Shown one piece after another: positions 45,713 to 54,550 of a stretch of 64,000 bases of DNA (the stretch's first letter is position 1; every line of letters starts with the position of its first letter). The notes below the pieces were generated by a model that was not told the DNA's origin, ran no database searches, and was given only the letters and a program-made list of their open reading frames with translations. The stretch covers positions 232,145 through 296,144 of the forward strand of contig CACYPU010000003.1 of NCBI GenBank assembly GCA_902776365.1, in the 5' to 3' direction. Made by a program: the position numbers and the translations under genes. This stretch comes from an uncultured Bacteroidota bacterium (GTDB lineage Bacteria > Bacteroidota > Bacteroidia > Bacteroidales > P3).

Positions 45713-47289
45713 TTTTTGTGCGAAATGTTTTGCCACAGGCTTTTAAACCAACGGCAAATCTTTGTCCAAATACCTGCCACCGGATCCCCCGGGCGGGCGA
45801 GGAGGAGCAGGAGGAAGGTAACGAGGCCATTGACAAGAAGTATCTCGAAGCCGAACTTATAGCCGAACCAATCGGGCGAGAACAGCTTGAGCAGATAGCA
45901 GAAGATGGGCGAGAAGACTGCAATATAGGGTACCCAGCGGTCGTCGACCTTGAGCTTGGTGAAGAGGCCGAAAGCATAGAGACCTAGCAGAGGTCCGTAG
46001 GTGAAGCCCGCTACGTCGAAGATGATGGTGATGAGGGAGTCGTTATGGAGTGGCCTGAAGGCTATGATAACCAGCAGATAGAGCAGCGCAAAGGAGACGT
46101 GGACCATCCTGCGGATGGTTAAAGGTGAAAGGTGAGAGGTGAGAGGTGAAAGATTGTCAGAATCAACCGCGTCAGCAGACCTTTCACCTTTAACCTTTAA
46201 CCTTTCACCTTTCTCGAATCCGAGGAAGTTATAGCAGAAGGTGGTGGTGAGGGCGGTGAGGGTGCCGTCGGCGGAGGAGTATCCAGCGGCCACCATGCCG
46301 AGGACGAAGACGACGCCCGTGAACCCGCTGAGGCTGAAGGCTACGGCGGGGAAGAGCTTGTCGGGATTGGAGGGCATATCGAATCCGGGAGCCTGATGGG
46401 CGAAGGCAATGAGGGCGGCACCCAGGCAGAGGAAGACGATGTTCACCACGATGAACAGCATGCTGGAGGTCATCACATTCTTCTGCGCGTCGCGGAGGGT
46501 CTTGCAGGTGAGGTTCTTCTGCATCATGTCCTGGTCGAGGCCGGTCATGGTGATGGTGATGAACATGCCGGCAAGGAGCTGCTTGACCCAGTATTTCTTG
46601 TGCATGGGGTCGGTGTTGAACATGTCAGTATAGCCTTGGTCGGAGGAGATCTTAAGAAGGTCGGGCAGGCTGATGTCGAGGTTGTTCAGGATGGCCACCA
46701 CGGTGGCTACGGCCGCCAGGATGAGGAAGGTGGTCTGCAGCATGTCGGTCCAGACGACGGTCTTGATGCCGCCGGAGAAGGTGTAGAGCAGGATGATGGC
46801 GATGAAGACCACCGCGGGCACCCAGAAGGGGATGCCCATGGGTCCGAAGACAAACTCATAGAGCACGAAAACAACGAGGTACATGCGGAGCGCCGACCCC
46901 AGCAGGCGCGAAAGGATGAAGAAGAGGGCGCCCGTCTTCTCGCTACGGAAGCCGAAGCGCTGGCCGAGATAGGTGTAGATGGAGGTGAGATTGAGCTTGT
47001 AGTAGAGCGGCAGCAGCACGAGGGCGATGGTGGCGTAGCCGAGGACATAGCCGAGGACCATAGGCATGTAGAACCACTTGTTGGCCAGCACATCGCCGGG
47101 GACAGACATGAAGGTGACGCCAGAGAGCGAGGCGCCAATCATACCGTAGGCCACCACCGGCCACGGCGACTTGCGCCCGGCACGGAAGAAGGCCTCGTTG
47201 CCCTTGGCACCGTGCCTTCCTGTGAGCCACATCACCAGGAAGAGCAACAGCGTATAAGCTGCAAAACACACTAGTATAGTCGATTCCAT
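45700..47289 (-). CDS. Sodium:solute symporter (SSS family)
   Basis: A 529-residue inner-membrane protein with about 13 hydrophobic segments. The first helices (TILVCFAAYTLLLFLVMW, then SLSGVTFMSVPGDVLANKW) and GLDQDMMQKNLTCK are SSS landmarks, close to sialic-acid/solute symporters of Bacteroidetes. It uses the Na+ gradient; the substrate is not determinable here. A loop (about residues 360-395) is coded by two heptad arrays in opposite orientation (46117-46214), reading GERLKVKGERSADAVDSD then LSPLTSHLSPLT. Its C-terminal HNS is also array-coded. Confidence 0.9.
   Translation of the reverse strand: MESTILVCFAAYTLLLFLVMWLTGRHGAKGNEAFFRAGRKSPWPVVAYGMIGASLSGVTFMSVPGDVLANKWFYMPMVLGYVLGYATIALVLLPLYYKLNLTSIYTYLGQRFGFRSEKTGALFFILSRLLGSALRMYLVVFVLYEFVFGPMGIPFWVPAVVFIAIILLYTFSGGIKTVVWTDMLQTTFLILAAVATVVAILNNLDISLPDLLKISSDQGYTDMFNTDPMHKKYWVKQLLAGMFITITMTGLDQDMMQKNLTCKTLRDAQKNVMTSSMLFIVVNIVFLCLGAALIAFAHQAPGFDMPSNPDKLFPAVAFSLSGFTGVVFVLGMVAAGYSSADGTLTALTTTFCYNFLGFEKGERLKVKGERSADAVDSDNLSPLTSHLSPLTIRRMVHVSFALLYLLVIIAFRPLHNDSLITIIFDVAGFTYGPLLGLYAFGLFTKLKVDDRWVPYIAVFSPIFCYLLKLFSPDWFGYKFGFEILLVNGLVTFLLLLLARPGDPVAGIWTKICRWFKSLWQNISHKKHNS
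46117..46214. repeat. Inverted pair of heptad arrays inside the symporter gene
   Basis: GGTGAAA/GGTGAGA units at 46117-46152 and their complement, CTTTCAC/CTTTAAC units, at 46180-46214. They can form a long hairpin with a 27-base loop. Confidence 0.8.
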
Positions 47290-47295
47290 GTTGAT

Positions 47296-47332
47296 TTAGT
47301 TCTTACTTCTTAGTTTTTAGTTCTTACTTCAA
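47296..47332. repeat. Array between the symporter and type B T9SS genes
   Basis: Imperfect units TTAGTTC, TTACTTC, TTAGTTT, TTAGTTC, TTACTTC fill the gap. Confidence 0.7.
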
Positions 47333-47333
47333 T

Positions 47334-50300
47334 TCATCTAACCACTTCGATGGAGCCATTGACTCTCACCAATCCGTGATGTCCCTTGGCTGAGAAACGG
47401 AAATAGTAAGTGCCGTCGGGGCTGCGGGTATCATTGGGATTCCAGAACTGGTCTTCGCGGCGGATGTTCTCCACATGATAGACAAGCGTGCCCCAGGCGT
47501 TATATATCCACAGTTCGTTCATGGAGTAGAGGCCCGGATCGAGGAGGTTGACCACCTTCCAGATATCGTTGACGCCGTCACCATTGGGAGTGACGAGGTT
47601 GGGGAATTGCAAAAACGAGGTGACAATGGTGACGGTGTGCTGGGCTGTGTCGCTACAGGTATGGGAGAGGGTGTCGTAGTGGAGCACCTGGTAAACAACC
47701 ATGCGGACATCGAAGTCGCCGGTAGGCAGCTCGCCCTCCCAAGTATACTCCGTCTGCTTGCCCTCGAGTGTGTCGAAAGCCGACGAACCAGGCTCCCGCT
47801 GGATGAGCCATCGATAGTTGTCGCAGTCCTCGGGTTCGGAGAAAGCGAAGAACTGCGCCGTAGGGGCTATGTCGACAGGTATGGCGGGGTCCCATCCGAA
47901 ATCAGCCTCGGGAGAGGGAAAGACGACGACAGGCCAGAGCAGCGAGTCGAGACATCCGTGGACACTTTCCACCCACAAGGCAATGTCTGTGACGAACAAT
48001 GAATGAGTGTTGTCGAACGACAACGCTGTCGAGGGTGAGGTCACGACGGTCGTCGCCGAGTCGCCGTCGGGCAATGTCCAACGCCATTCGACAGCATGGA
48101 GAGTGGAGTCGCGAAGGTAGAGCTGCGCCGGCGCACACACCTTCACAGGAAGCGTGTCCTCCCACAGGACGTTGTCGAAACTGTAGTAGGCCCGAGCCTG
48201 GAATCCCGGGTCCGCCACCACAAGCGACACCTGGACGATGCTGTCGCAACCATGAAGGGTTTTGAGGTCGGCCACAAAATCCTGCGGGCCACCATAGTCA
48301 ACGCCACGGTACACATAAGGGAATCCCGAACACACAAAAACAGTGTCAACGGTGTCGTAGATATCGTACACCGTCAACTGCAGACGGTAGGTGCTATCGC
48401 AGCCTTCCACGGTGGTATAGATGAACTCATAGTTGCCACTTTCACGCAACAACGTGTCGAGGAAAAGATATTGCGCACAAACGCTGTCTATGTGTTCGAA
48501 AAGAAAAGTGTCCAGAACCGTCAGCTGCAACGTCCTGATGCTGTCGCAGTTGGGTTGCAATACATAAGTTCCTGCGACAGACAAGAGTGTATCGCAGAAG
48601 GAGTAGGACTGTGCGGAACATATAGAGGCCTCGGTGGTGTCGTGTGCCAGCGCGAAAGAGAGGGTGCGGGCGATGGTGTCGTAGCAGCCGCCGCCACTGA
48701 GGGAACTCACAAGGGTGACGGTATGTTCAAGCGTGTCGGAGATGTAGAGCACAGGGTCTGACAGCAACGAGGTGTCGCCATTATCGAAAATCCATTTACA
48801 CCAGCCACACGCCCTGGTCGAGTCGAAATTGAGGTGGCTCCGGTCATGCAGTTCCACACGAAAGCGGCAGCTGTCACGTCTCTCCTCGTAGTCGAAGTCC
48901 GCCACCGGCGACACCAGCCGCGACACGACGCTCATCTGCACCGAGCAGTTGGGGTCGCCGACAAACCCGACATCGCAATACCACGTATGGTTGTCCATCG
49001 GCAGCGTCACGATGCGGTTGTTGCTAACCGTACTGTCGGAGTCGTCGCGGTGCCAGCGATAATTGAAGCCCTCGGGAGCCGCCAGCGTGTTGCTGTCGCC
49101 GATAGAGCATGAGAGGAATTCCATGCTTTTGAGGGCACAGGAAAGAGTATAGTAGGCATAGCCAAAATGCGCACCCCGGTCGCAGTCATAGGTGGTGAGG
49201 CGCAGACGAACCATCTGCCCGTGATAGGCCGAAAGGTCGATACCCACCGTCGTCCAGTCCTTCCACAGCAGTCCGTTGGCCGTCGTATTCCACCCGAGGG
49301 TGGGACTGGCGATAAAATCGTAGGAGTTGCAGGTCACAGGCGCGATAAGATTCATGTTCTTGTCCAGCATCTCGATTCGGAAACGCGGCTGGTCCTCCGG
49401 CGTATGGTTTGGGTCCTCCATCACGGCGGCATACTTCAGGATAAGCATATCCACACGTGTCGTGTCCACCAATATCTCGTACACCATCGCTTCCGCTTTT
49501 CTACCCGTATTCCAATTACCCAAACGGACAGACATCTCCTCCCCTTCCGGAATCACCCTCAGCGCCGACCCCACATTGGGATCACGCATGGAGGTGTCCG
49601 TATTGAGTGTATGACAACTAAACTGGGAGTACGGGCCATAGTCAACCACCCCTATGTTCTGATAGGGATTGGTGTATGTGCCACTATAAGGGGTAACCTT
49701 GTTGGAGTGCAGATATTCAATATTGACACAGTCCGAGGGGTCGAAACGCGGGACAATAATGCTCGACGACGAGACATAGTTGAAAGGGCACGACGCTCCA
49801 CTAGTGTCGCAGAGAACCTCGAACCACGCCGAGTACTCGTGCGTCGAATTTGCAGGCACTCGCGCCCTCCCCCGTTCCGCTATCCCGAGGGTGGTGTCCG
49901 GTGAACGAAGGGTGTACGTTTCATACGTACCATACTCTTCGTCATACATCGTCAACCTCACTTCCGGACTCCCCCACTCATCCCACAAAAACGTCACAGA
50001 ATCCTCTACGCGCTCATCCATGCGGAAATTTGTCGTCCAGCACAAATCCGTCGCCACATGCACATCGTCAAAATAGCACACCGCAAAGCCATCAATCCTC
50101 GCCACACGAATGGCCACACGCTCGCGTCCTGCCGGGACACCCTGCAGATCGACAGCAACCGGAATCCAGTCGTCGCCATCCAAAACCACAGTAGAATTCA
50201 CCGAGAAAGAAGAGATGTTTGAGGGCGACCCTATCGTCCCCACTTGCACCGTGTCCCCTGTCCGGCCCTTTATCCAGAAACCCACCGTCGCTCCCTGCCA

Positions 50301-50606
50301 CAAGTCATAGCCCAATTGCGGCGTCACAAAATACAGTGTCGTATTGACCGAAACATACGAAACCCTCACCACATTCGCCCTACTCGGATTGGCATCGTAA
50401 ATTATATTTGCGTTATTGTTTATCTGGACGCCGTCATACCTCAGTATCGACCAGTCAGCAATCACCGCGTTGGTACCGTCACCCTCGAAATCAAAGCACG
50501 TATCAATCGAGAAAGCACTTCCTTGCGCCTGCAGGGGCACCCCCCAGCGCACCTCCACTCCCAATGCCAGCAACAAAAACACCAACGCGTTAACACCTTT
50601 ACGCAT
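47334..50606 (-). CDS. Large secreted protein with type B T9SS (gliding-motility-associated) C-terminus
   Basis: A 1090-residue protein: signal peptide (MRKGVNALVFLLLALGVEVRW), beta-sandwich domains, three related Cys-containing repeats (FCDTLLSVAGTYVLQPNCDSI, shown in part; LRESGNYEFIYTTVEGCDS; YRGVDYGGPQDF), PKD-like domains, and a C-terminal type B domain (FPNLVTPNGDGVNDIWKV, LWIYNAWGTLVYH, PDGTYYFRFSAKG). Type B tails direct export by T9SS with a partner of the PorP/SprF group. ATG 50645 is an alternative start that would add 13 basic residues. Probably cotranscribed with the symporter. Confidence 0.87.
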   Translation of the reverse strand: MRKGVNALVFLLLALGVEVRWGVPLQAQGSAFSIDTCFDFEGDGTNAVIADWSILRYDGVQINNNANIIYDANPSRANVVRVSYVSVNTTLYFVTPQLGYDLWQGATVGFWIKGRTGDTVQVGTIGSPSNISSFSVNSTVVLDGDDWIPVAVDLQGVPAGRERVAIRVARIDGFAVCYFDDVHVATDLCWTTNFRMDERVEDSVTFLWDEWGSPEVRLTMYDEEYGTYETYTLRSPDTTLGIAERGRARVPANSTHEYSAWFEVLCDTSGASCPFNYVSSSSIIVPRFDPSDCVNIEYLHSNKVTPYSGTYTNPYQNIGVVDYGPYSQFSCHTLNTDTSMRDPNVGSALRVIPEGEEMSVRLGNWNTGRKAEAMVYEILVDTTRVDMLILKYAAVMEDPNHTPEDQPRFRIEMLDKNMNLIAPVTCNSYDFIASPTLGWNTTANGLLWKDWTTVGIDLSAYHGQMVRLRLTTYDCDRGAHFGYAYYTLSCALKSMEFLSCSIGDSNTLAAPEGFNYRWHRDDSDSTVSNNRIVTLPMDNHTWYCDVGFVGDPNCSVQMSVVSRLVSPVADFDYEERRDSCRFRVELHDRSHLNFDSTRACGWCKWIFDNGDTSLLSDPVLYISDTLEHTVTLVSSLSGGGCYDTIARTLSFALAHDTTEASICSAQSYSFCDTLLSVAGTYVLQPNCDSIRTLQLTVLDTFLFEHIDSVCAQYLFLDTLLRESGNYEFIYTTVEGCDSTYRLQLTVYDIYDTVDTVFVCSGFPYVYRGVDYGGPQDFVADLKTLHGCDSIVQVSLVVADPGFQARAYYSFDNVLWEDTLPVKVCAPAQLYLRDSTLHAVEWRWTLPDGDSATTVVTSPSTALSFDNTHSLFVTDIALWVESVHGCLDSLLWPVVVFPSPEADFGWDPAIPVDIAPTAQFFAFSEPEDCDNYRWLIQREPGSSAFDTLEGKQTEYTWEGELPTGDFDVRMVVYQVLHYDTLSHTCSDTAQHTVTIVTSFLQFPNLVTPNGDGVNDIWKVVNLLDPGLYSMNELWIYNAWGTLVYHVENIRREDQFWNPNDTRSPDGTYYFRFSAKGHHGLVRVNGSIEVVR

Positions 50607-50772
50607 TAACACATTCCCAAACAGCCTATGTACCCGTCGCAGCATCCGCTCGTTTTTTCATAAAACGCGGAAAACAGGAAAAAATTATATCTAGCAGAAA
50701 AGATTTTTTTATGAGGAATACAATAAAAAATAAAAACACTCGTTATAGGGAGTGACTAAAAAAAATAAAGAA

Positions 50773-51552
50773 ATGAAAATAAACAAGATACTTGCGGCAA
50801 TGCTCTTTCTGGCCTTGGGTGCCACCGTCGCTGCCCAGAGCGGTCACGACCTGAAGGACGACGAACTCCGCGGCCCGGTGAAACGTGTGGATGCTGTGAT
50901 GTACGAAGCCCACTACGACTTCGACGACAACCTCCAAAGCGGCGACCAGATGGAACACCTCATCACCGAATACAACACCAAAGGCCAGCGTCGCAGCCAG
51001 ACCTACCTCTCTGTGGCTGAAGACGTCATCTTCCGCACCCGCTACAAACACGACGGCTTCGGCCTCACGACCCTCGAGCATGTCGTCGACAACCAGGACC
51101 GCGTCATCGGCCGCACCTACTACATCTACGACGCCGACCACACCCTCATCGAGGTCTATGTCGAGGACGCCGAACGACAGGTTGAGAGCCGCATGCGCCT
51201 CAAACACGACAACTTCGGCCGCATCGACCAGCGCAGCTACAACGACCAGTTCAACGAAATCTTCAAACGCGAGAAATACACCTACAACCCCAGCCAAACC
51301 ATCAACAAAGCCGTCGTCTACGACCGCTCGAAACAGAAAATACAGGAAAAACGCTGGGAATACAATGAATACGGCGACGCCACCAGCTACACCCTCTACG
51401 ACTACACCGAGGAAGAGCCCGAGATGTTCGTCACCATCTACGAACGCGAGTACGACGCCCACGGCAACTGGATACGCTGCACCGAGTACGAAGTCCTCGG
51501 CGACCGCAAGCTCCCCCTCTACACCACCGTCCGCACCATCGAATACTTCTAG
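50773..51552 (+). CDS. Secreted hypothetical protein with YD-like repeats
   Basis: A 259-residue protein with a signal peptide (MKINKILAAMLFLALGATVAAQ). The body is a series of short beta hairpins (RYKHDGFGLTTLEHVVDNQ, TYYIYDADHTLIEVYVED, MRLKHDNFGRIDQRSY) resembling YD/RHS-type repeats. No catalytic motif. The stop is 3 bases before era, so both are one operon. GTG 50752 is a weaker alternative start. Confidence 0.7.
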   Translation: MKINKILAAMLFLALGATVAAQSGHDLKDDELRGPVKRVDAVMYEAHYDFDDNLQSGDQMEHLITEYNTKGQRRSQTYLSVAEDVIFRTRYKHDGFGLTTLEHVVDNQDRVIGRTYYIYDADHTLIEVYVEDAERQVESRMRLKHDNFGRIDQRSYNDQFNEIFKREKYTYNPSQTINKAVVYDRSKQKIQEKRWEYNEYGDATSYTLYDYTEEEPEMFVTIYEREYDAHGNWIRCTEYEVLGDRKLPLYTTVRTIEYF

Positions 51553-51555
51553 TAG

Positions 51556-52437
51556 ATGCATAAAGCGGGCTTTGTCAATATTATTGGAAATCCCAACGTC
51601 GGGAAGTCCACATTGATGAACGCTCTCGTAGGAGAGCGTTTAAGCATCATCACCTCCAAGGCCCAAACCACCCGCAAGCGCGTGATGGGCATCGTAAATG
51701 GCGACGACTTCCAGATAGTCTACACCGACACCCCCGGCATCGTCAACCCCGCCAACAAACTCCACGAACAGATGATGGGCTTCATCGGCACCGCCCTCCA
51801 GGATGCCGACCTCTTCCTCCTCGTCACCGAGGTGGGCGAAAGCTTCAAGAACCGCCACGTGCTCCAGCGCGTCGTCGACTCCGACACCCCAGTCATCCTC
51901 GTCATCAACAAGATAGACCTCTCCGACCAGGAGACCATCCGCCAGAAGATAGACTACTGGCAGGCCGAGATACCACGCGCCGTCATCGTCCCCTGCTCCG
52001 CCACCGAGGGATTCAATGTCGACCGCATCTTCGACCTCATCCTCGAGCGCCTCCCCGAGCACCCGGCCTACTTCCCCAAGGACGAACTCACCGACCGCAC
52101 CATGCGCTTCTTCGTCAGCGAGATAGTGCGCGAAAAAATACTCCTCTACTACCAGAAGGAAATCCCCTACAGCTGCGAAGTCGCCGTCGAGGCCTACGAG
52201 GAGCGTGACGGCATCGACAACATCTCCTGCCTCATCTACGTCGAGCGCGAGTCCCAGAAAGCCATCCTCATCGGCCACCAAGGCAAAGCCATCAAGAAGC
52301 TAGGTATCGAAGCCCGCCGCGACATCGAGGAATTCACCGGCAAGCGCTGCTTCCTCAGCCTCCACATCAAAGTCCTCAAAGACTGGCGCAACAGCGACCG
52401 CGCCCTCAAGTCCTTCGGCTACTCGCTGGAAGACTAA
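51556..52437 (+). CDS. era: GTPase Era
   Basis: A 293-residue GTPase needed for 16S rRNA maturation and 30S assembly. G1 is GNPNVGKST, G3 is DTPGIV, G4 is NKID, and G5 lies near PCSATEG. The C-terminal KH domain carries AILIGHQGKAIKKLGIEARRD (shown to 20: AILIGHQGKAIKKLGIEARR). Length and motif order are normal. Followed by a strong terminator. Confidence 0.98.
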   Translation: MHKAGFVNIIGNPNVGKSTLMNALVGERLSIITSKAQTTRKRVMGIVNGDDFQIVYTDTPGIVNPANKLHEQMMGFIGTALQDADLFLLVTEVGESFKNRHVLQRVVDSDTPVILVINKIDLSDQETIRQKIDYWQAEIPRAVIVPCSATEGFNVDRIFDLILERLPEHPAYFPKDELTDRTMRFFVSEIVREKILLYYQKEIPYSCEVAVEAYEERDGIDNISCLIYVERESQKAILIGHQGKAIKKLGIEARRDIEEFTGKRCFLSLHIKVLKDWRNSDRALKSFGYSLED

Positions 52438-52462
52438 GTATATCCTACCGATAGAGCTATTC

Positions 52463-52500
52463 GCCTCCGCAGGAAAACCTGCGGAGGCATTTTTTATTTT
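52463..52500 (+). terminator. Terminator after era
   Basis: GCCTCCGCAGG and CCTGCGGAGGC form a perfect 11-bp stem with an AAAA loop, followed by ATTTTTTATTTT. Confidence 0.9.
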
Positions 52501-52520
52501 GCCATATCAGGAAAAGTTCG

Positions 52521-52528
52521 TACTTTTG
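52521..52528 (+). promoter_or_regulatory. Promoter -7 element of the second candidate ncRNA
   Basis: TACTTTTG followed by CAGTCG, giving a transcript start near 52534. Confidence 0.6.
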
Positions 52529-52533
52529 CAGTC

Positions 52534-52778
52534 GCTTACGAGAGTGAAATGTAAGCAGTAAGCAAGAAAAGCATTGCGATATTGTCCTGCTATCGAAATC
52601 GGCAAAATTTCAAGAGGAGGGACCGAGCATTCATGCTTTCGCTTGATTGTGTATGCTATATCACTGTAGCATATCTTCAGGCGTGAGGTATGTTCCATTA
52701 GACCCCGTTTCCTCAAAGGTGTTTGCCGATACCAGATAGCAACGGACATGAGCACATAACCTCATGCCTTTTCTTATT
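52534..52778 (+). ncRNA. Candidate structured non-coding RNA, about 245 nt
   Basis: A promoter and a terminator-like end (CATGAG/CTCATG then CCTTTTCTT) bracket about 245 bases without a credible gene. A long closing helix is formed by GTCC, TGCTATC and ATCGGCAAA (52584-52606) with TTTGCCGAT, GATAGCA and GGAC (52722-52747): 20 bp with a 2-base bulge and a small internal loop. Inside it lie AGAGGAGGG/CCCCGTTTCCTC and the perfect hairpin TATGCTA/TAGCATA. GGCGTGAGGT could instead pair with ACCTCATGCC. The rod shape with internal loops recalls 6S RNA, but I cannot assign it. Confidence 0.6.
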
Positions 52779-52823
52779 GTTATAGATTAATATTCCGTTG
52801 GAGGGTCGGAGTAGAGAATAAAC

Positions 52824-53681
52824 ATGAGGAAGCTTTTTTATCTCATATCAAGTATAGTGCTTTTAGCATCTTGCAGTACGACACAGAAAGCAACTGACAA
52901 CAATGAAGCCTCTACAACATGGCAGGACGTTTTGCGAATGTGGTCTGAGACGTATGACATAAACGATGATGCCCAACGCATGGCAGTTATTGACCAAATC
53001 ATATCGGTATTTGATATGATTGACGATAGCACACTGACAAAAGAGCAACTGGATGAACCTATTTGCAAGCTGAAAGAGATACTCATGCATATCATCGAGA
53101 CAGATTCATCGTTTGAGTTTGCTCAGATAATGCGTGCCACTGCAAGAAATATTGCAGGACGCATGCCTCGTGATGAGAGATTGGCTACAGATTGTATTTT
53201 TGATTTGATGATAGGTGATAGTCGTTGGCAAACATTCAGCAACGATAAGCAAGACCTGATGTACACTTCGCTTTTCTATAATTCATGGCAAGCATTGGGC
53301 CGGATGGCAAACATCATTCTTACAAAGTCCGATGATAATAACTTGGCCTTAACAACAATAGTCGTCACAAATCACATTGATACAGTGATGGACAATCTGC
53401 GTGTTGTGTTCATTGCAGAAAGAGATACAACAGCGGTACTTACCGCGAATGACGACTTGATTGTATATGATAATGAGGATGGGGCTGGCATCAAGACCGT
53501 ATTCATTCCTCCATATATTCTACTCGAAGCCTTGCTTACTACAAGCACAATCACTATAGAATACGACACTCCTTACGAACATATTCAAATGATAGGTTTC
53601 CCGCAGGTACATTTTGAAGAACAAGTTAAAGACTGCCCACGGTTGATGGCGGTGATGAATGAAATAGAAAAACATGAATAA
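52824..53681 (+). CDS. AT-rich lipoprotein, unknown function
   Basis: A 285-residue lipoprotein (MRKLFYLISSIVLLASC, lipobox LASC). The mature part is mostly helical, with a later beta segment (VVTNHIDTVMDNLRVVFI, AVLTANDDLIVYDNEDG). No family recognised. First gene of an AT-rich island that runs to about 57.9 kb; its codon use is clearly different from era before it. Confidence 0.7.
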   Translation: MRKLFYLISSIVLLASCSTTQKATDNNEASTTWQDVLRMWSETYDINDDAQRMAVIDQIISVFDMIDDSTLTKEQLDEPICKLKEILMHIIETDSSFEFAQIMRATARNIAGRMPRDERLATDCIFDLMIGDSRWQTFSNDKQDLMYTSLFYNSWQALGRMANIILTKSDDNNLALTTIVVTNHIDTVMDNLRVVFIAERDTTAVLTANDDLIVYDNEDGAGIKTVFIPPYILLEALLTTSTITIEYDTPYEHIQMIGFPQVHFEEQVKDCPRLMAVMNEIEKHE

Positions 53682-53693
53682 ACTATTACAACT

Positions 53694-53831
53694 ATGTATT
53701 GTGAACATTACAGAAAACGAATTGCAAAAGTATTTGTCGGGGTTCTTTCTTCTTTGTTTTTAATTCATTTGCCTCTCTCTGCTGCAATATTGTGGTGTGG
53801 CGGGATGTTTTTAAATATTTCCATACTATGA
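53694..53831 (+). CDS. Possible small membrane protein (45 residues)
   Basis: ATG 53694 opens 45 codons: a basic start (YRKRIAKVF) and a long hydrophobic stretch (VGVLSSLFLIHLPLSAAILW). The TGA overlaps the ATG of the next gene as ATGA, an arrangement typical of coupled genes. It sits 12 bases after the lipoprotein stop. A competing 29-codon reading starts at 53675. Confidence 0.35.
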   Translation: MYCEHYRKRIAKVFVGVLSSLFLIHLPLSAAILWCGGMFLNISIL

Positions 53832-54550
53832 ATAATGGTAAATTGAATTGGTACTATTACCACCCAAACGATGGTCCTGCAGACAAAGTGATTTGTCAAT
53901 ACATGCGATTAGATTATTTATTACAACTTCTTGAAACACGTAAATTATACGCGAAACGTAGACGAGAAAACGATGATGCAAATGAGGGATATTACAAAAA
54001 ATATCTTGAGTTTGGATTTTCTATCGCAGATAAAAATAACGTATCAAATACAGAATGTCAGAAACGTAATCTCACATACAAAGATATAGTAGATTGCCCT
54101 ATTTCTTGTTGGACGAAAACCGAGAGAGAAAGTTATCTGATGTGGAAAAGTTACGCAGGGGAAACGGGTGTCCGCATTAAAAGTTCGATACATAACCTTA
54201 TTGCGTCATTGCAACTGGATTTAGGAAAGGATGGTGCCGACATCGTGTATTGTGGGTCGATGAACTATTGTCGGAACCTATTGCCGTCAAATGACGAAGA
54301 AAAACAATTCTTCTGTAAGGATGATGTCTATACTGAGGAAGATGAATTTAGATTCTATTTCATTCTATCAGACGACTTCAATAGAAAGAGTACAACACAC
54401 TGTCTTATACCTATTGATCCAAATGTGATGATTGACGCGATTCTCCTCTCTCCATTTTTATGCAAAGAAGCAGCAGACAAACTTACACAAATGATAAAGT
54501 GCAGTTATAAATTTGAAAATGTTGAACAATCAAAAATAAAAATCAAATGA
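53828..54550 (+). CDS. DUF2971-like protein
   Basis: A 240-residue cytoplasmic protein. The order of blocks fits DUF2971: an N-terminal KVICQYMRLDYLLQLLETRKLY, a central CPISCWTKTERESYLMWKSYAG and a later IVYCGSMNYC, then EDEFRFYF. Such proteins are common in defence- and effector-type neighbourhoods, but no activity is established that I can name. ATG 53828 is preferred over GTG 53792. It overlaps the next gene by 4 bases. Confidence 0.65.
   Translation: MNNGKLNWYYYHPNDGPADKVICQYMRLDYLLQLLETRKLYAKRRRENDDANEGYYKKYLEFGFSIADKNNVSNTECQKRNLTYKDIVDCPISCWTKTERESYLMWKSYAGETGVRIKSSIHNLIASLQLDLGKDGADIVYCGSMNYCRNLLPSNDEEKQFFCKDDVYTEEDEFRFYFILSDDFNRKSTTHCLIPIDPNVMIDAILLSPFLCKEAADKLTQMIKCSYKFENVEQSKIKIK

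Noticed and set aside
52507-52755. An 82-codon minus-strand frame after era
   Set aside because: It is antisense to the second candidate ncRNA, has no leader or domain and ends in the promoter.
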